This document shows positions 25,568 through 34,119 of a stretch of 44,203 nucleotides of DNA, in pieces. The stretch's first letter is position 1; every line of letters begins with the position of its first letter. The DNA comes from Bryobacterales bacterium. GTDB lineage: Bacteria; Acidobacteriota; Terriglobia; Bryobacterales; Bryobacteraceae. A model generated the notes under the pieces. It did not search any database. It saw nothing but the letters and a program-made list of their open reading frames with translations, and was not told the DNA's origin. The translations under genes and the position numbers were made by a program. Location of the stretch: the NCBI GenBank assembly GCA_947467185.1, contig CANIHR010000008.1, positions 1 through 44,203 on the forward strand, read 5' to 3'.

Positions 25568-26440
25568 CTAGCCGGTAACCAGCTTCAAAAACGCCTCGGC
25601 CGCATAGCTCAGTGCCCGTCGCGACGGCCGCACCAGGTAAATCTTCCGCTCCACCTGGAACTCCGGCACCCGCACCGCAAGCAGCCGCCCCTCGGCAATC
25701 TCCTGCTCCACGCACATCCGCGGCAAAAACGCCACGCCGATGTTCTGCTCCACCATCCAGCGAATCGTCTCCACCGTCGGCATTTCCACGTCCATGTTCA
25801 GCCGGATCCCGCGCTCATGGAACGCCCGGATCACATACTCGCGATACGGCGAAAGCACGTTGTGCGCAATGAAAACTTCATTCCCCAGTTCCGCGATCGG
25901 CACATCCTGCCGCGTCGAAAAGCGGTGCTTGGGCGACACCACAAACGCCAGGGAATCCTCGTAAATCACATTGCACAGAATTCGCTCGTCATGGGGCTGG
26001 TAGCTGATCACGCCCAGCTCCAGATTCCCGTCAATCAGCTCACTCGGAATGCGGCTCGAAAAGCTGCGCCGGATCTGGACTTTTACCTTTGGATACACCC
26101 GCCGGTAGCGCTCAATATGCTTCAGCAGATACAGCGACGTCGATTCATTAGCGCCAATCACCAGCCGTCCAGACGAGTGATCCCGCAGCTCGGCCAGCGC
26201 GTTCGAAAGTTCGCTCTCCAGGTTCTGGAAACGTCGCGCATACTCCAGCACGCTGCGCCCGGCGTCCGTCAGCATCACATCCTTGGCCGACCGGTCCAGC
26301 AGCTTCTCCCCCAGTTCGGCTTCCAGCCGCTGCAGCGAGAGCGAAACCGCTGGTTGCGTGCGCCCAAGCTTCTCCGCCGCGCGCGAAAAGCTGCGCTCGT
26401 TAACGACGGTCATGAATACGCGGAGTGTACTGAGTTCCAC
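25568..26440 (-). CDS. LysR-type transcriptional regulator, likely of the hydroxyproline genes
   Basis: 290 residues beginning at GTG 26440. The N-terminal winged helix-turn-helix (residues 1-60) is typical: S-F-S-R-A-A-E-K-L-G-R-T-Q-P-A-V-S-L-S-L followed by L-E-x-E-L-G-E-K-L-L-D-R. A linker helix and a two-lobed periplasmic-binding-like effector domain (about 90-290) follow. It lies 49 bases downstream of the hydroxyproline epimerase gene on the same strand, next to the divergent dehydrogenase genes, so it most likely controls that pathway with hydroxyproline or an intermediate as co-inducer. A T-N11-A operator-like inverted repeat overlaps its own promoter region, which suggests autoregulation. 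Confidence 0.9.
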   Translation of the reverse strand: MELSTLRVFMTVVNERSFSRAAEKLGRTQPAVSLSLQRLEAELGEKLLDRSAKDVMLTDAGRSVLEYARRFQNLESELSNALAELRDHSSGRLVIGANESTSLYLLKHIERYRRVYPKVKVQIRRSFSSRIPSELIDGNLELGVISYQPHDERILCNVIYEDSLAFVVSPKHRFSTRQDVPIAELGNEVFIAHNVLSPYREYVIRAFHERGIRLNMDVEMPTVETIRWMVEQNIGVAFLPRMCVEQEIAEGRLLAVRVPEFQVERKIYLVRPSRRALSYAAEAFLKLVTG

Positions 26441-26448
26441 GTTTCAAT

Positions 26449-26465
26449 GATAACTGACAATTATC
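26449..26465. promoter_or_regulatory. LysR-type operator-like inverted repeat upstream of the LysR gene
   Basis: GATAA-CTGACAA-TTATC is a perfect 5-bp inverted repeat whose core ATAA-N7-TTAT has the T-N11-A form of LysR-family boxes. On the minus strand it overlaps a TATCAT box (plus positions 26446-26451) that lies exactly 6 bases before the GTG start, as a -10 element for a leaderless mRNA would. A regulator bound here would cover its own promoter, the usual arrangement for negative autoregulation. Operator and promoter are inferred from sequence pattern only. Confidence 0.5.
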
Positions 26466-26489
26466 GAACTTGCGAGAAAGATAAGCGAG

Positions 26490-27410
26490 CTAAATACCCC
26501 AGCCGAACGGATCGCCCTCATGAATAATCAGATCCGCCTCCGCCGTCACGTACGCCGATCCCCGGATGTGCGGGTGAATCACGCCGTTTTCCACCGTCAC
26601 CCAGCCCTCAAACCAGCTGCCAATCACGCTTTCCTGGCGCCACACCTGCCCTGGCTGCAGCTTCCCATCGGCATACAGACACGCCAGCTTCGCCGAAGTC
26701 CCCGTGCCGCACGGCGACCGGTCGTACGCCTTCCCTGGACACAGCACGAAGTTGCGCGAATCCGACCCCGCGGCCACGGGCGGCCCGTACAGTTCGATGT
26801 GATCGACCTCCGGGTACCCCTGCGCGTTCACCGCCCGGCGGATCGCCCACGAGTACTCGGTCAGTTCCTCCAGATGCGTCAAATGCAGGCCGATCGGCGA
26901 ATCGTACACCAGGAAGAACCAGTTGCCGCCCCACGCCACATCGCCTGTCACCGGACCGAACCCTGGCACCTCAATCGTCACGCCCGCCGCCGCCCGGTAC
27001 GCCGGAACGTTATTCACGGTCACGTGCGCGTCGTCATGGAGTTCCGCCTCCACAATGCCCACAGGCGTCTCAATCCGGTGCAGCCCGGGTGCAATGCGCC
27101 CCAGGTAAGCCAGCGTTACGGCCAGGCCAATCGTCCCGTGCCCGCACATGTGCAAATACCCGACGTTGTTGAAGAAGATCACCCCCGCCGAGCAGGTCGG
27201 GTCGGTCGGCTCCACCAGCAGTGCCCCCACCACGGCATCGGATGCCCTCGGTTCATTGCAGACCGCCGTGCGGTACCGGTCAAACTCATCCCGGAACCGA
27301 TTCAGCCGCTCCGCCAGCGGACCTTCGCCCAGCGGCGGCCCGCCCGAAACCACCAGGCGAGTCGGCTCGCCCCCGGTATGCGAATCGATCACGTGAATTC
27401 TGTCAGGCAT
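26490..27410 (-). CDS. 4-hydroxyproline 2-epimerase (proline racemase family)
   Basis: 306 residues from the ATG at 27410; the frame stays open far upstream, but [15 protein letters not shown] is the canonical family start. It interconverts trans-4-hydroxy-L-proline and cis-4-hydroxy-D-proline in the cytoplasm with two acid/base cysteines. Both are present: C89 in H-M-C-G-H-G-T-I-G and C234 in [10 protein letters not shown]. Having both argues against trans-3-hydroxyproline dehydratase, which lacks one. Choice of epimerase over true proline racemase rests on the neighbours (D-hydroxyproline dehydrogenase and deaminase genes). The start is only 15 bases from that of the divergent dehydrogenase gene. 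The LysR gene follows in the same direction. Confidence 0.88.
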   Translation of the reverse strand: MPDRIHVIDSHTGGEPTRLVVSGGPPLGEGPLAERLNRFRDEFDRYRTAVCNEPRASDAVVGALLVEPTDPTCSAGVIFFNNVGYLHMCGHGTIGLAVTLAYLGRIAPGLHRIETPVGIVEAELHDDAHVTVNNVPAYRAAAGVTIEVPGFGPVTGDVAWGGNWFFLVYDSPIGLHLTHLEELTEYSWAIRRAVNAQGYPEVDHIELYGPPVAAGSDSRNFVLCPGKAYDRSPCGTGTSAKLACLYADGKLQPGQVWRQESVIGSWFEGWVTVENGVIHPHIRGSAYVTAEADLIIHEGDPFGWGI

Positions 27411-27425
27411 CAGTACAATATTGCA

Positions 27426-28508
27426 TTGTCCAGTTGCAAATATGACGCCATCGTGGTCGGAGCCGGAATCGTCGGCGCCGCCTGCGCCCGCGAACTGAAA
27501 CTCGCTGGCCTGAACGTGGCTGTTTTTGAGGCTTCCGGCACCATTGGCGGTGGCGCGACAGCCGCCGGCATGGGCCATCTGGCCGTGATGGACGACTCCG
27601 ACGCCCAGTTCGCCCTCACCAGCTTTTCCCAGCGACTCTGGTCCGAACTTGCCCCCGAACTCCCGGCCGACGCCGAACTCCTCCCCTGCGGCTCCCTCTG
27701 GGTCGCAGCGGATGACGAGGAGATGGCTGAAGTCCATCGCAAATACGCCTTCTACACGGCGCGCGGTATCCCGGTAGAAGTTCTCGACGAGCACCAACTT
27801 GCCCAGGCTGAACCCGCACTGCGTCCCGGCCTGGCCGGTGGTCTCCGGATGCCTGCCGACAGCGTCTGCTACCCGCCCTGTGCCGCACGCTACCTGCTCG
27901 AAGGCATCCCGGTCTTCCTGAACCACCGTGTTACCCGCCTCGAAGACATCGATGCGGGTCTTACGATCCTCGCCACCGGGACTGCCGTCACGCAGTTCGT
28001 CCCCTGGGCGCCCGTCGCCCCCCGCAAGGGCCATCTCCTCATCACCGACCGTTATCCGGGCTACCTGACCCACCAGCTCATCGAACTCGGCTACCTGAAA
28101 AGTGCGCACGCGGTCGCGACGGACTCCGTCGCCTTCAACGCGCAGCCCCGGGCCACCGGCCAGATCCTCATCGGCTCTTCCCGCCAGTTCGGCACCGAAG
28201 ACCCTGTCATTGAACAGCACATGCTCACCCGCATGCTCGCCCGCGCCCTCGAATACATGCCCGGCCTCGCCAATCTGCAGGGCATCCGCACCTGGACCGG
28301 CTTCCGCGCCGCCACCCCCGATAAGGTTCCCCTCATCGGTCTCTGCCCCGGTTTTGATAACCTCTATCTCGCCACCGGCCACGAAGGCCTCGGCATCTCG
28401 ACTTCTCTTGCGACCGGACGCCTGATCTCCGACGAGATCCTCGGCCGCACCTCGGAAATCCCCCGCGAATGGTATGCCCCCGGAAGGGAGTTCGCGCACC
28501 ATGAATAG
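27426..28508 (+). CDS. D-hydroxyproline dehydrogenase, FAD-dependent DAO-type subunit
   Basis: 360 residues starting at TTG 27426; no ATG or GTG fits, and the FAD-binding strand Y-D-A-I-V-V-G12-A-G-I-V-G17 begins right after. It belongs to the D-amino-acid-oxidase-like (DadA/glycine oxidase) family. The C-terminal signature [17 protein letters not shown] closes the FAD site. In hydroxyproline degradation the homologous subunit (LhpB type) oxidises cis-4-hydroxy-D-proline to pyrroline-4-hydroxy-2-carboxylate. The next gene overlaps by 8 bases and supplies the ferredoxin and electron-transfer flavin parts, so a multi-subunit dehydrogenase is likely. A TACAAT box (27414-27419) ends 6 bases before the TTG, consistent with a leaderless mRNA. 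Confidence 0.82.
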   Translation: MSSCKYDAIVVGAGIVGAACARELKLAGLNVAVFEASGTIGGGATAAGMGHLAVMDDSDAQFALTSFSQRLWSELAPELPADAELLPCGSLWVAADDEEMAEVHRKYAFYTARGIPVEVLDEHQLAQAEPALRPGLAGGLRMPADSVCYPPCAARYLLEGIPVFLNHRVTRLEDIDAGLTILATGTAVTQFVPWAPVAPRKGHLLITDRYPGYLTHQLIELGYLKSAHAVATDSVAFNAQPRATGQILIGSSRQFGTEDPVIEQHMLTRMLARALEYMPGLANLQGIRTWTGFRAATPDKVPLIGLCPGFDNLYLATGHEGLGISTSLATGRLISDEILGRTSEIPREWYAPGREFAHHE

Positions 28509-29772
28509 CCGTCGCTCCGTCACCGGAGAACTTCGAGCCCCCCTCTGCGGCATGGGCATTTGCTTCGAGTGCCGCGATGAAAACCAGCAGCGAACCTGCC
28601 AGCTCCCGTTCGCGCCCCAGGTCCGTTCACCCCGCTCTCCCGGCATCATCATAGTCGGAGCCGGACCCGCCGGTCTCGCCGCAGCCACTAAACTCCGGGA
28701 CCTCGGCCTTTCATTTACCGTCCTTGACGACAACCCCACCGCCGGAGGCCAGATCTGGCGCGGCGACCTGGCCCGCACCCAAACCCTTGGGTCTGACCTG
28801 ATAACCGGAACCCGCGTCATCTCTATCGATGCCGAAGCCCGAACCCTGCTCCTTGAAGATGCGGAGCGCGCGTACCAGCTTCCTTACACCAAACTCATCC
28901 TCGCCACCGGTTCCCGCGAACTCTTCCTCCCGTTCCCCGGCTGGACCCTCCCCGGTGTCTTCGGAGCCGGAGGCCTCCAGGCCCTCGTCAAATCCGGCCT
29001 CGACGTTCAGGGCAAGCGAGTCATCATCGGCGGAACCGGCCCGCTCCTCCTCGCTGTCGCCGCCCTTCTGCGGAAGAAAGGCGCTGACGTCCGCCTCATT
29101 GCGGAACAGGCCCCGCTGGCATCGCTCTCGACCTTCGCTAAAGCGCTCCTCCGCCGCCCCGCCAAGCTCCTCCAGGGAGCAGGCCTCGGCTGGACCCTCG
29201 CCGGAATCCCTTACCGCACCAGCACCTGGGTCACTCAGGCCCACGGCGACGAAAGCCTCGAAGCCGTCACACTCAATACCGGGCATACCGAACCCTGCGA
29301 CTACGCAGCAATCGGCTGCGGCCTGGTCCCCAACGACGAACTGGCCCAACTCGCCGGTACCTCCCCGCACATCCTCACCGCCCAAACCGGAGACGTCGAT
29401 CTCGCCACCCTCGCCGGAACCGCCGCCGCCTGCCGGGCCGCCGGCCACCCTTTCAACGAAGCTCCCCTCACCGACGCCCGAGCTTTCGACGCAGCCCTCC
29501 GCCAGGCCTTCACGCTCCGCCCCGAACTCCGCAATCTCGCCGCCCCCGACACCTTTGTCTGCCGCTGCGAAGATGTCGCCTACTCCCGTCTCACCCCCTG
29601 GACCTCCTTCCGCGCCGCCAAACTCCAGACCCGCTGCGGCATGGGGCCCTGCCAGGGCCGCGTTTGTGGTCCGGCCGTTCGTTTCCTCTTCGGCTGGACC
29701 GATACCTCCGTCCGCCCCCCCGCATTCCCCGCACGTATTGCAACACTTGCTAAAACAGAAGGTGACCTATGA
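28501..29772 (+). CDS. D-hydroxyproline dehydrogenase, fused ferredoxin-like and flavoprotein subunit
   Basis: 423 residues from the ATG at 28501, which overlaps the upstream stop by 8 bases. Residues 1-36 contain a compact [2Fe-2S] site, C16-x4-C21-x2-C24-x8-C33, like the core of the small LhpF-type ferredoxin but without its usual first half. A pyridine-nucleotide-disulphide-oxidoreductase-type flavin domain follows (G53-A-G-P-A-G58, and a second G-G-T-G-P near residue 180). The C-terminus has a BFD-like cluster region with C354, C356, C379 and C384. This merges the small ferredoxin and alpha subunits of LhpBEF-like or opine-oxidase-like dehydrogenases. It would carry electrons from the DAO-type subunit. 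Its stop overlaps the deaminase start (ATGA). Confidence 0.82.
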   Translation: MNSRRSVTGELRAPLCGMGICFECRDENQQRTCQLPFAPQVRSPRSPGIIIVGAGPAGLAAATKLRDLGLSFTVLDDNPTAGGQIWRGDLARTQTLGSDLITGTRVISIDAEARTLLLEDAERAYQLPYTKLILATGSRELFLPFPGWTLPGVFGAGGLQALVKSGLDVQGKRVIIGGTGPLLLAVAALLRKKGADVRLIAEQAPLASLSTFAKALLRRPAKLLQGAGLGWTLAGIPYRTSTWVTQAHGDESLEAVTLNTGHTEPCDYAAIGCGLVPNDELAQLAGTSPHILTAQTGDVDLATLAGTAAACRAAGHPFNEAPLTDARAFDAALRQAFTLRPELRNLAAPDTFVCRCEDVAYSRLTPWTSFRAAKLQTRCGMGPCQGRVCGPAVRFLFGWTDTSVRPPAFPARIATLAKTEGDL

Positions 29773-30668
29773 AGCCAATGAAATGGGCCGGAGTCATTCC
29801 CGCCATCACGACGCCCTTCAACGAAGACATGTCCGTCGACCACGCCTTCCTCGCGAAGCACTGCCAGTGGCTGATCGATAACGGTTGCACCGGCGTCGTC
29901 GCTCTCGGTTCGCTCGGCGAGGGCGCAACCCTGACCATGGCCGAAAAGCGTGCCGTGCTCGACACCTGCATCGCCGCCATTGGCGACCGCGCCACCGTCG
30001 TGGCGGGCGTTTCCGCCCTCTCCACCGACGAAGCCGTCGCCATCGCGAAAATGGCTGCCGAAGCTGGTTGCAACGGCCTCATGGTCCTGCCGCCCTACGT
30101 TTACGTGGGCGACTGGCGCGAAATGAAGGCTCACGTCGCAGCGGTCCTGGCCGCCACCGACGTTTCCGCGATGCTCTACAACAACCCCATCGCCTACAAG
30201 GTCGATTTTCTGCCGCATCAGGTCGCCGAACTGATGGACGAATGCCCCACGCTCCACGCCATCAAGGAATCCAGCGCCGACGTCCGCCGCATCGCTGAAC
30301 TCCGCCGCCTGCTGGGCAACCGCCTCCGCATCCTCTGCGGCGTCGATGACCTCATCGTCGAAGCCGTGCTTGCCGGAGCCGAAGGCTGGATCGCTGGTCT
30401 CGTCAATGCCTTCCCGAAGGAATCGGTCGACGTCTTCAATTACGCGCAGAACGGCAACATCACGAAGGCTTTTGAACTGTACCTCTGGTTCCTGCCGCTG
30501 CTCCGTCTCGACGTGGTCCCCAAGTTCGTGCAGCTCATTAAGTGGGTTCAGCAGGAAGTCGGTATGGGTAATGAACGTGTCCGTGCCCCGCGCCTCACCC
30601 TGGTCGGTGCCGAGCGTGACGCCGTCGCCGAAATTCTGCGAGTCGCCCTCGCCAACAAAATTCAGTAG
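29769..30668 (+). CDS. DapA-family lyase, likely pyrroline-4-hydroxy-2-carboxylate deaminase
   Basis: 299 residues, a complete DHDPS/N-acetylneuraminate-lyase TIM barrel. The Schiff-base lysine is K166 (H-A-I-K-E-S-S), the catalytic tyrosine is Y137 (M-L-Y-N-N-P), and the substrate-carboxylate loop is G47-S-L-G-E-G-A. By fold alone it could be DapA or another aldolase. Its place directly after the dehydrogenase genes and opposite the epimerase points to the deaminase that turns 1-pyrroline-4-hydroxy-2-carboxylate into 2-oxoglutarate semialdehyde and ammonia. The semialdehyde dehydrogenase needed next is not in this window. The start overlaps the upstream stop by 4 bases. Confidence 0.85.
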   Translation: MKPMKWAGVIPAITTPFNEDMSVDHAFLAKHCQWLIDNGCTGVVALGSLGEGATLTMAEKRAVLDTCIAAIGDRATVVAGVSALSTDEAVAIAKMAAEAGCNGLMVLPPYVYVGDWREMKAHVAAVLAATDVSAMLYNNPIAYKVDFLPHQVAELMDECPTLHAIKESSADVRRIAELRRLLGNRLRILCGVDDLIVEAVLAGAEGWIAGLVNAFPKESVDVFNYAQNGNITKAFELYLWFLPLLRLDVVPKFVQLIKWVQQEVGMGNERVRAPRLTLVGAERDAVAEILRVALANKIQ

Positions 30669-30682
30669 TGATGGAGATCAAT

Positions 30683-31675
30683 ATGAAACTCGCAATCGTT
30701 TTCGCCGTGGCCTCCATGGCCTTCGGCGCCGAAATGACCAATATCAAGCAGCTGACTTCCGGCGGAGAAAACGCCGAAGCCTATTGGTCGCCCGACGGCA
30801 AGCGTCTCGTCTTCCAGTCCACCCGCGGTGGCTCAAAGTGTGACCAGATCTATGTCATGAACGCCGATGGCTCCGACCAGCACATGGTCTCCAACGGCCA
30901 GGGCCGCACCACCTGCGGCTACTTCCTGCCCGATGGTGACCACATCATCTACGGCTCCACTCACGCCGCCGGTACCGGCTGCCCGCCGGACGCCGACAAG
31001 AGCAAGGGCTACGTCTGGGCCGTCTACCCCAGCTACGACCTTTACATCTCGAAGGCCGATGGCACCGAAGCAAAGCGCATGACCACCGTGGATGGCTACG
31101 ACGCCGAAGCGACCGTCAACTTCAAGACAAAGAAGATCATCTACACCTCCAAAGAATCGGGCGACCTCGATCTCTACACCATGAACCTGGACGGTTCCGG
31201 CAAGAAGCAGATCACGAAGGGCTTCGGTTACGACGGCGGAGCCGTGTTCTCCCGTGACGGCAAGAAGATCGCTTGGCGCGCCGGCCACCCCACCACTCCG
31301 GAGACGAAGGCAAAGTATTCGGCCCTGCTCAAAGAGGACCTCACCAGCCCCATGAAGATGGAACTCTTCGTCGCCGATTCCGACGGCAAGAACGCAAAGC
31401 AGATCACGAATTTCGGTTGTGCCTCCTTCGCCCCGACCTTCACCCCGGACGGCAAGGAGATCCTCTTCTCCTCCAACAAGCACAACTGCGACGGCCGCAA
31501 ATTCGAGCTGTTCATGATCAACATCGACGGCACCAACCTCCGTCAGGTGACCAGCTACGACGGCTTCACGTCCTTCCCGGAATTCTCCCCGGACGGCAAG
31601 AAACTCGTCTTCGTCACCGACTGGAAAGCCGCCGCCCGCTACGAATTCAACGTCTTCACTGCCGACTGGAAGTAA
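30683..31675 (+). CDS. Secreted TolB-like beta-propeller (PD40 repeats) protein
   Basis: 330 residues from the ATG at 30683. GGAG lies about 7 bases upstream and the Met starts a clean signal peptide (M-K-L-A-I-V-F-A-V-A-S-M-A-F-G-A); an ATG at 30668 is the alternative. It contains about five to six PD40/WD40-like blades marked by repeats such as W-S-P-D-G-K-R-L-V-F, F-S-R-D-G-K-K-I-A-W, F-T-P-D-G-K-E-I-L-F and F-S-P-D-G-K-K-L-V-F. Five cysteines scattered in loops could form disulphides. It is probably a periplasmic binding or scaffold propeller rather than TolB itself, since no Tol-Pal genes are nearby. It begins 14 bases after the deaminase and may be co-transcribed with it. Confidence 0.85.
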   Translation: MKLAIVFAVASMAFGAEMTNIKQLTSGGENAEAYWSPDGKRLVFQSTRGGSKCDQIYVMNADGSDQHMVSNGQGRTTCGYFLPDGDHIIYGSTHAAGTGCPPDADKSKGYVWAVYPSYDLYISKADGTEAKRMTTVDGYDAEATVNFKTKKIIYTSKESGDLDLYTMNLDGSGKKQITKGFGYDGGAVFSRDGKKIAWRAGHPTTPETKAKYSALLKEDLTSPMKMELFVADSDGKNAKQITNFGCASFAPTFTPDGKEILFSSNKHNCDGRKFELFMINIDGTNLRQVTSYDGFTSFPEFSPDGKKLVFVTDWKAAARYEFNVFTADWK

Positions 31676-31715
31676 GTGCCCGGGCGAGGGCGGGATTCAG
31701 CGCGTAAAGTTCAGT

Positions 31716-31957
31716 ATGCAGGCTATGGCAGTTGAAGGCGATTGGGGCGATCTGCCATCCACAATCCTCGATGCCTCATTAAGGGTCAGGGCTGTCAGTT
31801 TGGACGGCGCGTTGATCTCGTCTCCGCAGTTCCAGTCGGCCCAACATGGCTGGAACTGACACTGGCCGATGACGCAAGAGTCGTGTTTGTAACGGGGTGC
31901 GACCTGTCGGTCGAGGCGATAGGCGATTACACTTTTCTGGAACTGACGCCCTTCTGA
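31716..31957 (+). pseudogene. Small hypothetical gene apparently split by a frameshift
   Basis: From ATG 31716 one frame reads through an L-R-V-R-A-V-S-L-D-G-A-L-I-S segment and stops at 31859. A second frame, open to TGA at 31957, carries P-T-W-L-E-L-T-L-A-D-D-A-R-V-V-F-V-T and then S-V-E-A-I-G-D-Y-T-F-L-E-L. Joined near 31830, the two give a plausible small all-beta protein of about 80 residues with alternating hydrophobic strands. Neither half alone looks complete. No family recognised. A frameshift mutation or a sequencing error would explain it; the region could also be non-coding. Confidence 0.35.
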
Positions 31958-31966
31958 TGGCCCTGT

Positions 31967-34090
31967 TTACGGGAGTTTCGGCGTAACTCCCAGATTGTAC
32001 ATCGTAAACGCGTAGACATCCGCGCGGATTTCGATGGCTTTTTGCGTATTGCTGGCTCCGTGGCCGGAGTTGGTCTCGATACGGATCAGCGCCGGCCTTT
32101 CGGGGCTTACGCCTTCCTGCATGGCGGCGGCGTACTTGAATGAATGCGCGGGGACGACCCGGTCATCGTGATCGGCCGTAGTAATCAGGACCGCCGGGTA
32201 CTTCTTGCCCTTCTGAACGTTGTGCACTGGCGAGTAGGCAAACTGGGCTTTGAACTCAGCCGCGTTGTCGCTCAGGCCGTAGTCCGGGGCCCAGTTCCAT
32301 CCGATGGTGAATTTCTGGTAACGCAGCATATCCATCACGCCAGCCTGGGGGATGGCGACGCGGAACAGATCAGGGCGCTGGTTGATGACGGCTCCGATGA
32401 GCAGGCCGCCATTGGAGGTCCCATTGGCGGCGAAGTGGTCGGGTGAGGTGTACTTATTCGCCACCAGCCATTCGGCGCAGGCGATGAAGTCATCGAATAC
32501 GTTCTGTTTTTGGAGCTTGGTGCCTGCGTCGTGCCACTTCTCGCCGTACTCGCCGCCCCCACGCATGTTGGCGGAAGCGAACACGAAGCCCTGTTCCAGC
32601 AGCGCAAGACGCAGGGGATCGAACCCGGGGGCTTCCACGATATTGAAGCCGCCGTAACCGGTGATCCACGCGGGATTGGTGCCGTCCAGCTTCAGACCAC
32701 GCTTGTGGACAATGAACATCGGGACGCGCGTGCCGTCCTTGCTGGTGACGAAGACTTCTTTCGATTCGTAGTTACCGGAATCGAAGCCGGGGATCTGCGG
32801 GACATAGAATGGCGTGCTCTTCTTCGTGGCGATGTCGTAGCGGAAGATGGACGGTGCGTAGTTGAGCGACGTGAATGAGTAGAAGACGGACTTATCGTCA
32901 TGCAGGCCGAAGAAGCCGCCGGAAGTGCCGGGGCCGGGCAGAGCGATTTCACTCTCCAGCTTGCCGTCTAGCGAGTGGACGTAAACATGGGTGGCCACGT
33001 CCTTGATGTACCGGGCGAAGAGCTTGCCACCAGCTGTGGACGCAGATTGCAGCGGCTCGGGCTTCTCCGCGATAACGGTCTTCCACTCGCCATTGGCGAT
33101 GTTGAAGAACGCCACACGGCTGTTCGGTGCCTTGTTGTTGGTTTCGACTAAGAACCCGCCAGGGACGTTGTCGATGACGGACCACTCGTCATTGGTGATC
33201 TCCGCGACGATGGGCTTGAATACGCTCTTCGGGTCCTTCAGGTCGCGGTAGTAGATCGAATTGCCCTTCTTGCCGGAACCACGGTCGGAGGTATCCAGAA
33301 TGGCGTAGCGTTCGTCTTCCGTGGTGCCAACGCGGTGGAATCGCTGCGCGTGGGAGGTATCCTCGAAGACCTTCTGGTCCTGTGCCTGATCGGTACCGAG
33401 CTTGTGGAACCAAACGGTCTGGAATTCGTTCTTCGCCGACATTTCCTTACCCGGTTCCGGTGCCGGGTAGCGCGAGTAGAAGAATCCGTCGCCCGCCCAG
33501 GAGATTCCTGTGGCCTTGAGCCATTTCAGGGTGTCGGGCAGGACCTTGCGTGTAGCGATTTCCATCACGTGGGCTTCCTGCCAGTCGGAACCACCCTGGG
33601 AGATGCCGTAGGCGAAGTACTTGCCGTCGCGGGAGAACGCGGAGGCACTGAGGACCGCGGTGCCGTCTTTCGAGAGCTTGTTGGGGTCGAGCAACAGCTC
33701 GGGTTTGCCGTCGAGGCCCTCCTGCATGTAGAGCAGCGACTGGTTCTGCAGGCCGTCGTTGCGGCGGAAGAAGTAGGTGTTGCCGCGGCGCGTGGGCGCA
33801 GTGACGCGCGCGTAGTTGTAGAACTTCGTCATGCGTTCCCGAAGTTCCTGGCGGAACGGGATCTGCGCGAAGTAGGCCTGCGTGACCTTGTTTTGTTCGG
33901 TTACCCAGGCGGTGGTTTCCGGCGCATGGTCGTCTTCCAGCCAGCGGTACGGGTCCGCCACTTTGGTGCCGTGATAGTTATCGACCGTGTCGGCCTTGCG
34001 TGTGGTGGGGTATTGGAAAGGAGGGGCGGCGGTCATCAGAAAGGTGAGGCCGAGAAGGCCGAAGGCTGCATAAATAGGGGCACGCAACAT
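31967..34090 (-). CDS. Prolyl oligopeptidase family serine peptidase, exported
   Basis: 707 residues. A signal peptide (1-21) is followed by the family-typical T-V-D-N-Y-H-G and D-P-Y-R-W-L-E-D-D start, then a seven-bladed propeller (about 80-430) that gates access to an alpha/beta hydrolase domain. The catalytic triad is visible: Ser559 in N-G-T-S-N-G-G, Asp at 642/643 in D-H-D-D-R-V-V-P, and His677 in N-S-G-H-G-A. It cleaves short peptides after proline. Length and motifs match the S9A subfamily. The signal peptide suggests periplasmic peptide breakdown, which would fit a cell that uses (hydroxy)proline-rich material, though it is not in the hydroxyproline operon. Its start is 29 bases from that of the divergent winged-helix gene. 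Confidence 0.93.
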   Translation of the reverse strand: MLRAPIYAAFGLLGLTFLMTAAPPFQYPTTRKADTVDNYHGTKVADPYRWLEDDHAPETTAWVTEQNKVTQAYFAQIPFRQELRERMTKFYNYARVTAPTRRGNTYFFRRNDGLQNQSLLYMQEGLDGKPELLLDPNKLSKDGTAVLSASAFSRDGKYFAYGISQGGSDWQEAHVMEIATRKVLPDTLKWLKATGISWAGDGFFYSRYPAPEPGKEMSAKNEFQTVWFHKLGTDQAQDQKVFEDTSHAQRFHRVGTTEDERYAILDTSDRGSGKKGNSIYYRDLKDPKSVFKPIVAEITNDEWSVIDNVPGGFLVETNNKAPNSRVAFFNIANGEWKTVIAEKPEPLQSASTAGGKLFARYIKDVATHVYVHSLDGKLESEIALPGPGTSGGFFGLHDDKSVFYSFTSLNYAPSIFRYDIATKKSTPFYVPQIPGFDSGNYESKEVFVTSKDGTRVPMFIVHKRGLKLDGTNPAWITGYGGFNIVEAPGFDPLRLALLEQGFVFASANMRGGGEYGEKWHDAGTKLQKQNVFDDFIACAEWLVANKYTSPDHFAANGTSNGGLLIGAVINQRPDLFRVAIPQAGVMDMLRYQKFTIGWNWAPDYGLSDNAAEFKAQFAYSPVHNVQKGKKYPAVLITTADHDDRVVPAHSFKYAAAMQEGVSPERPALIRIETNSGHGASNTQKAIEIRADVYAFTMYNLGVTPKLP

Positions 34091-34119
34091 TAGGTTCAGA
34101 ATAACAGGATCAGGACATA

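Noticed and set aside
26520-27425. Extension of the dehydrogenase frame upstream of TTG 27426
   Set aside because: Arg/His/Pro-rich shadow of the epimerase gene; the FAD motif starts right after the TTG.
27411-28820. Extension of the epimerase frame far upstream
   Set aside because: The family N-terminus begins at 27410; the extension is antisense to the dehydrogenase genes.
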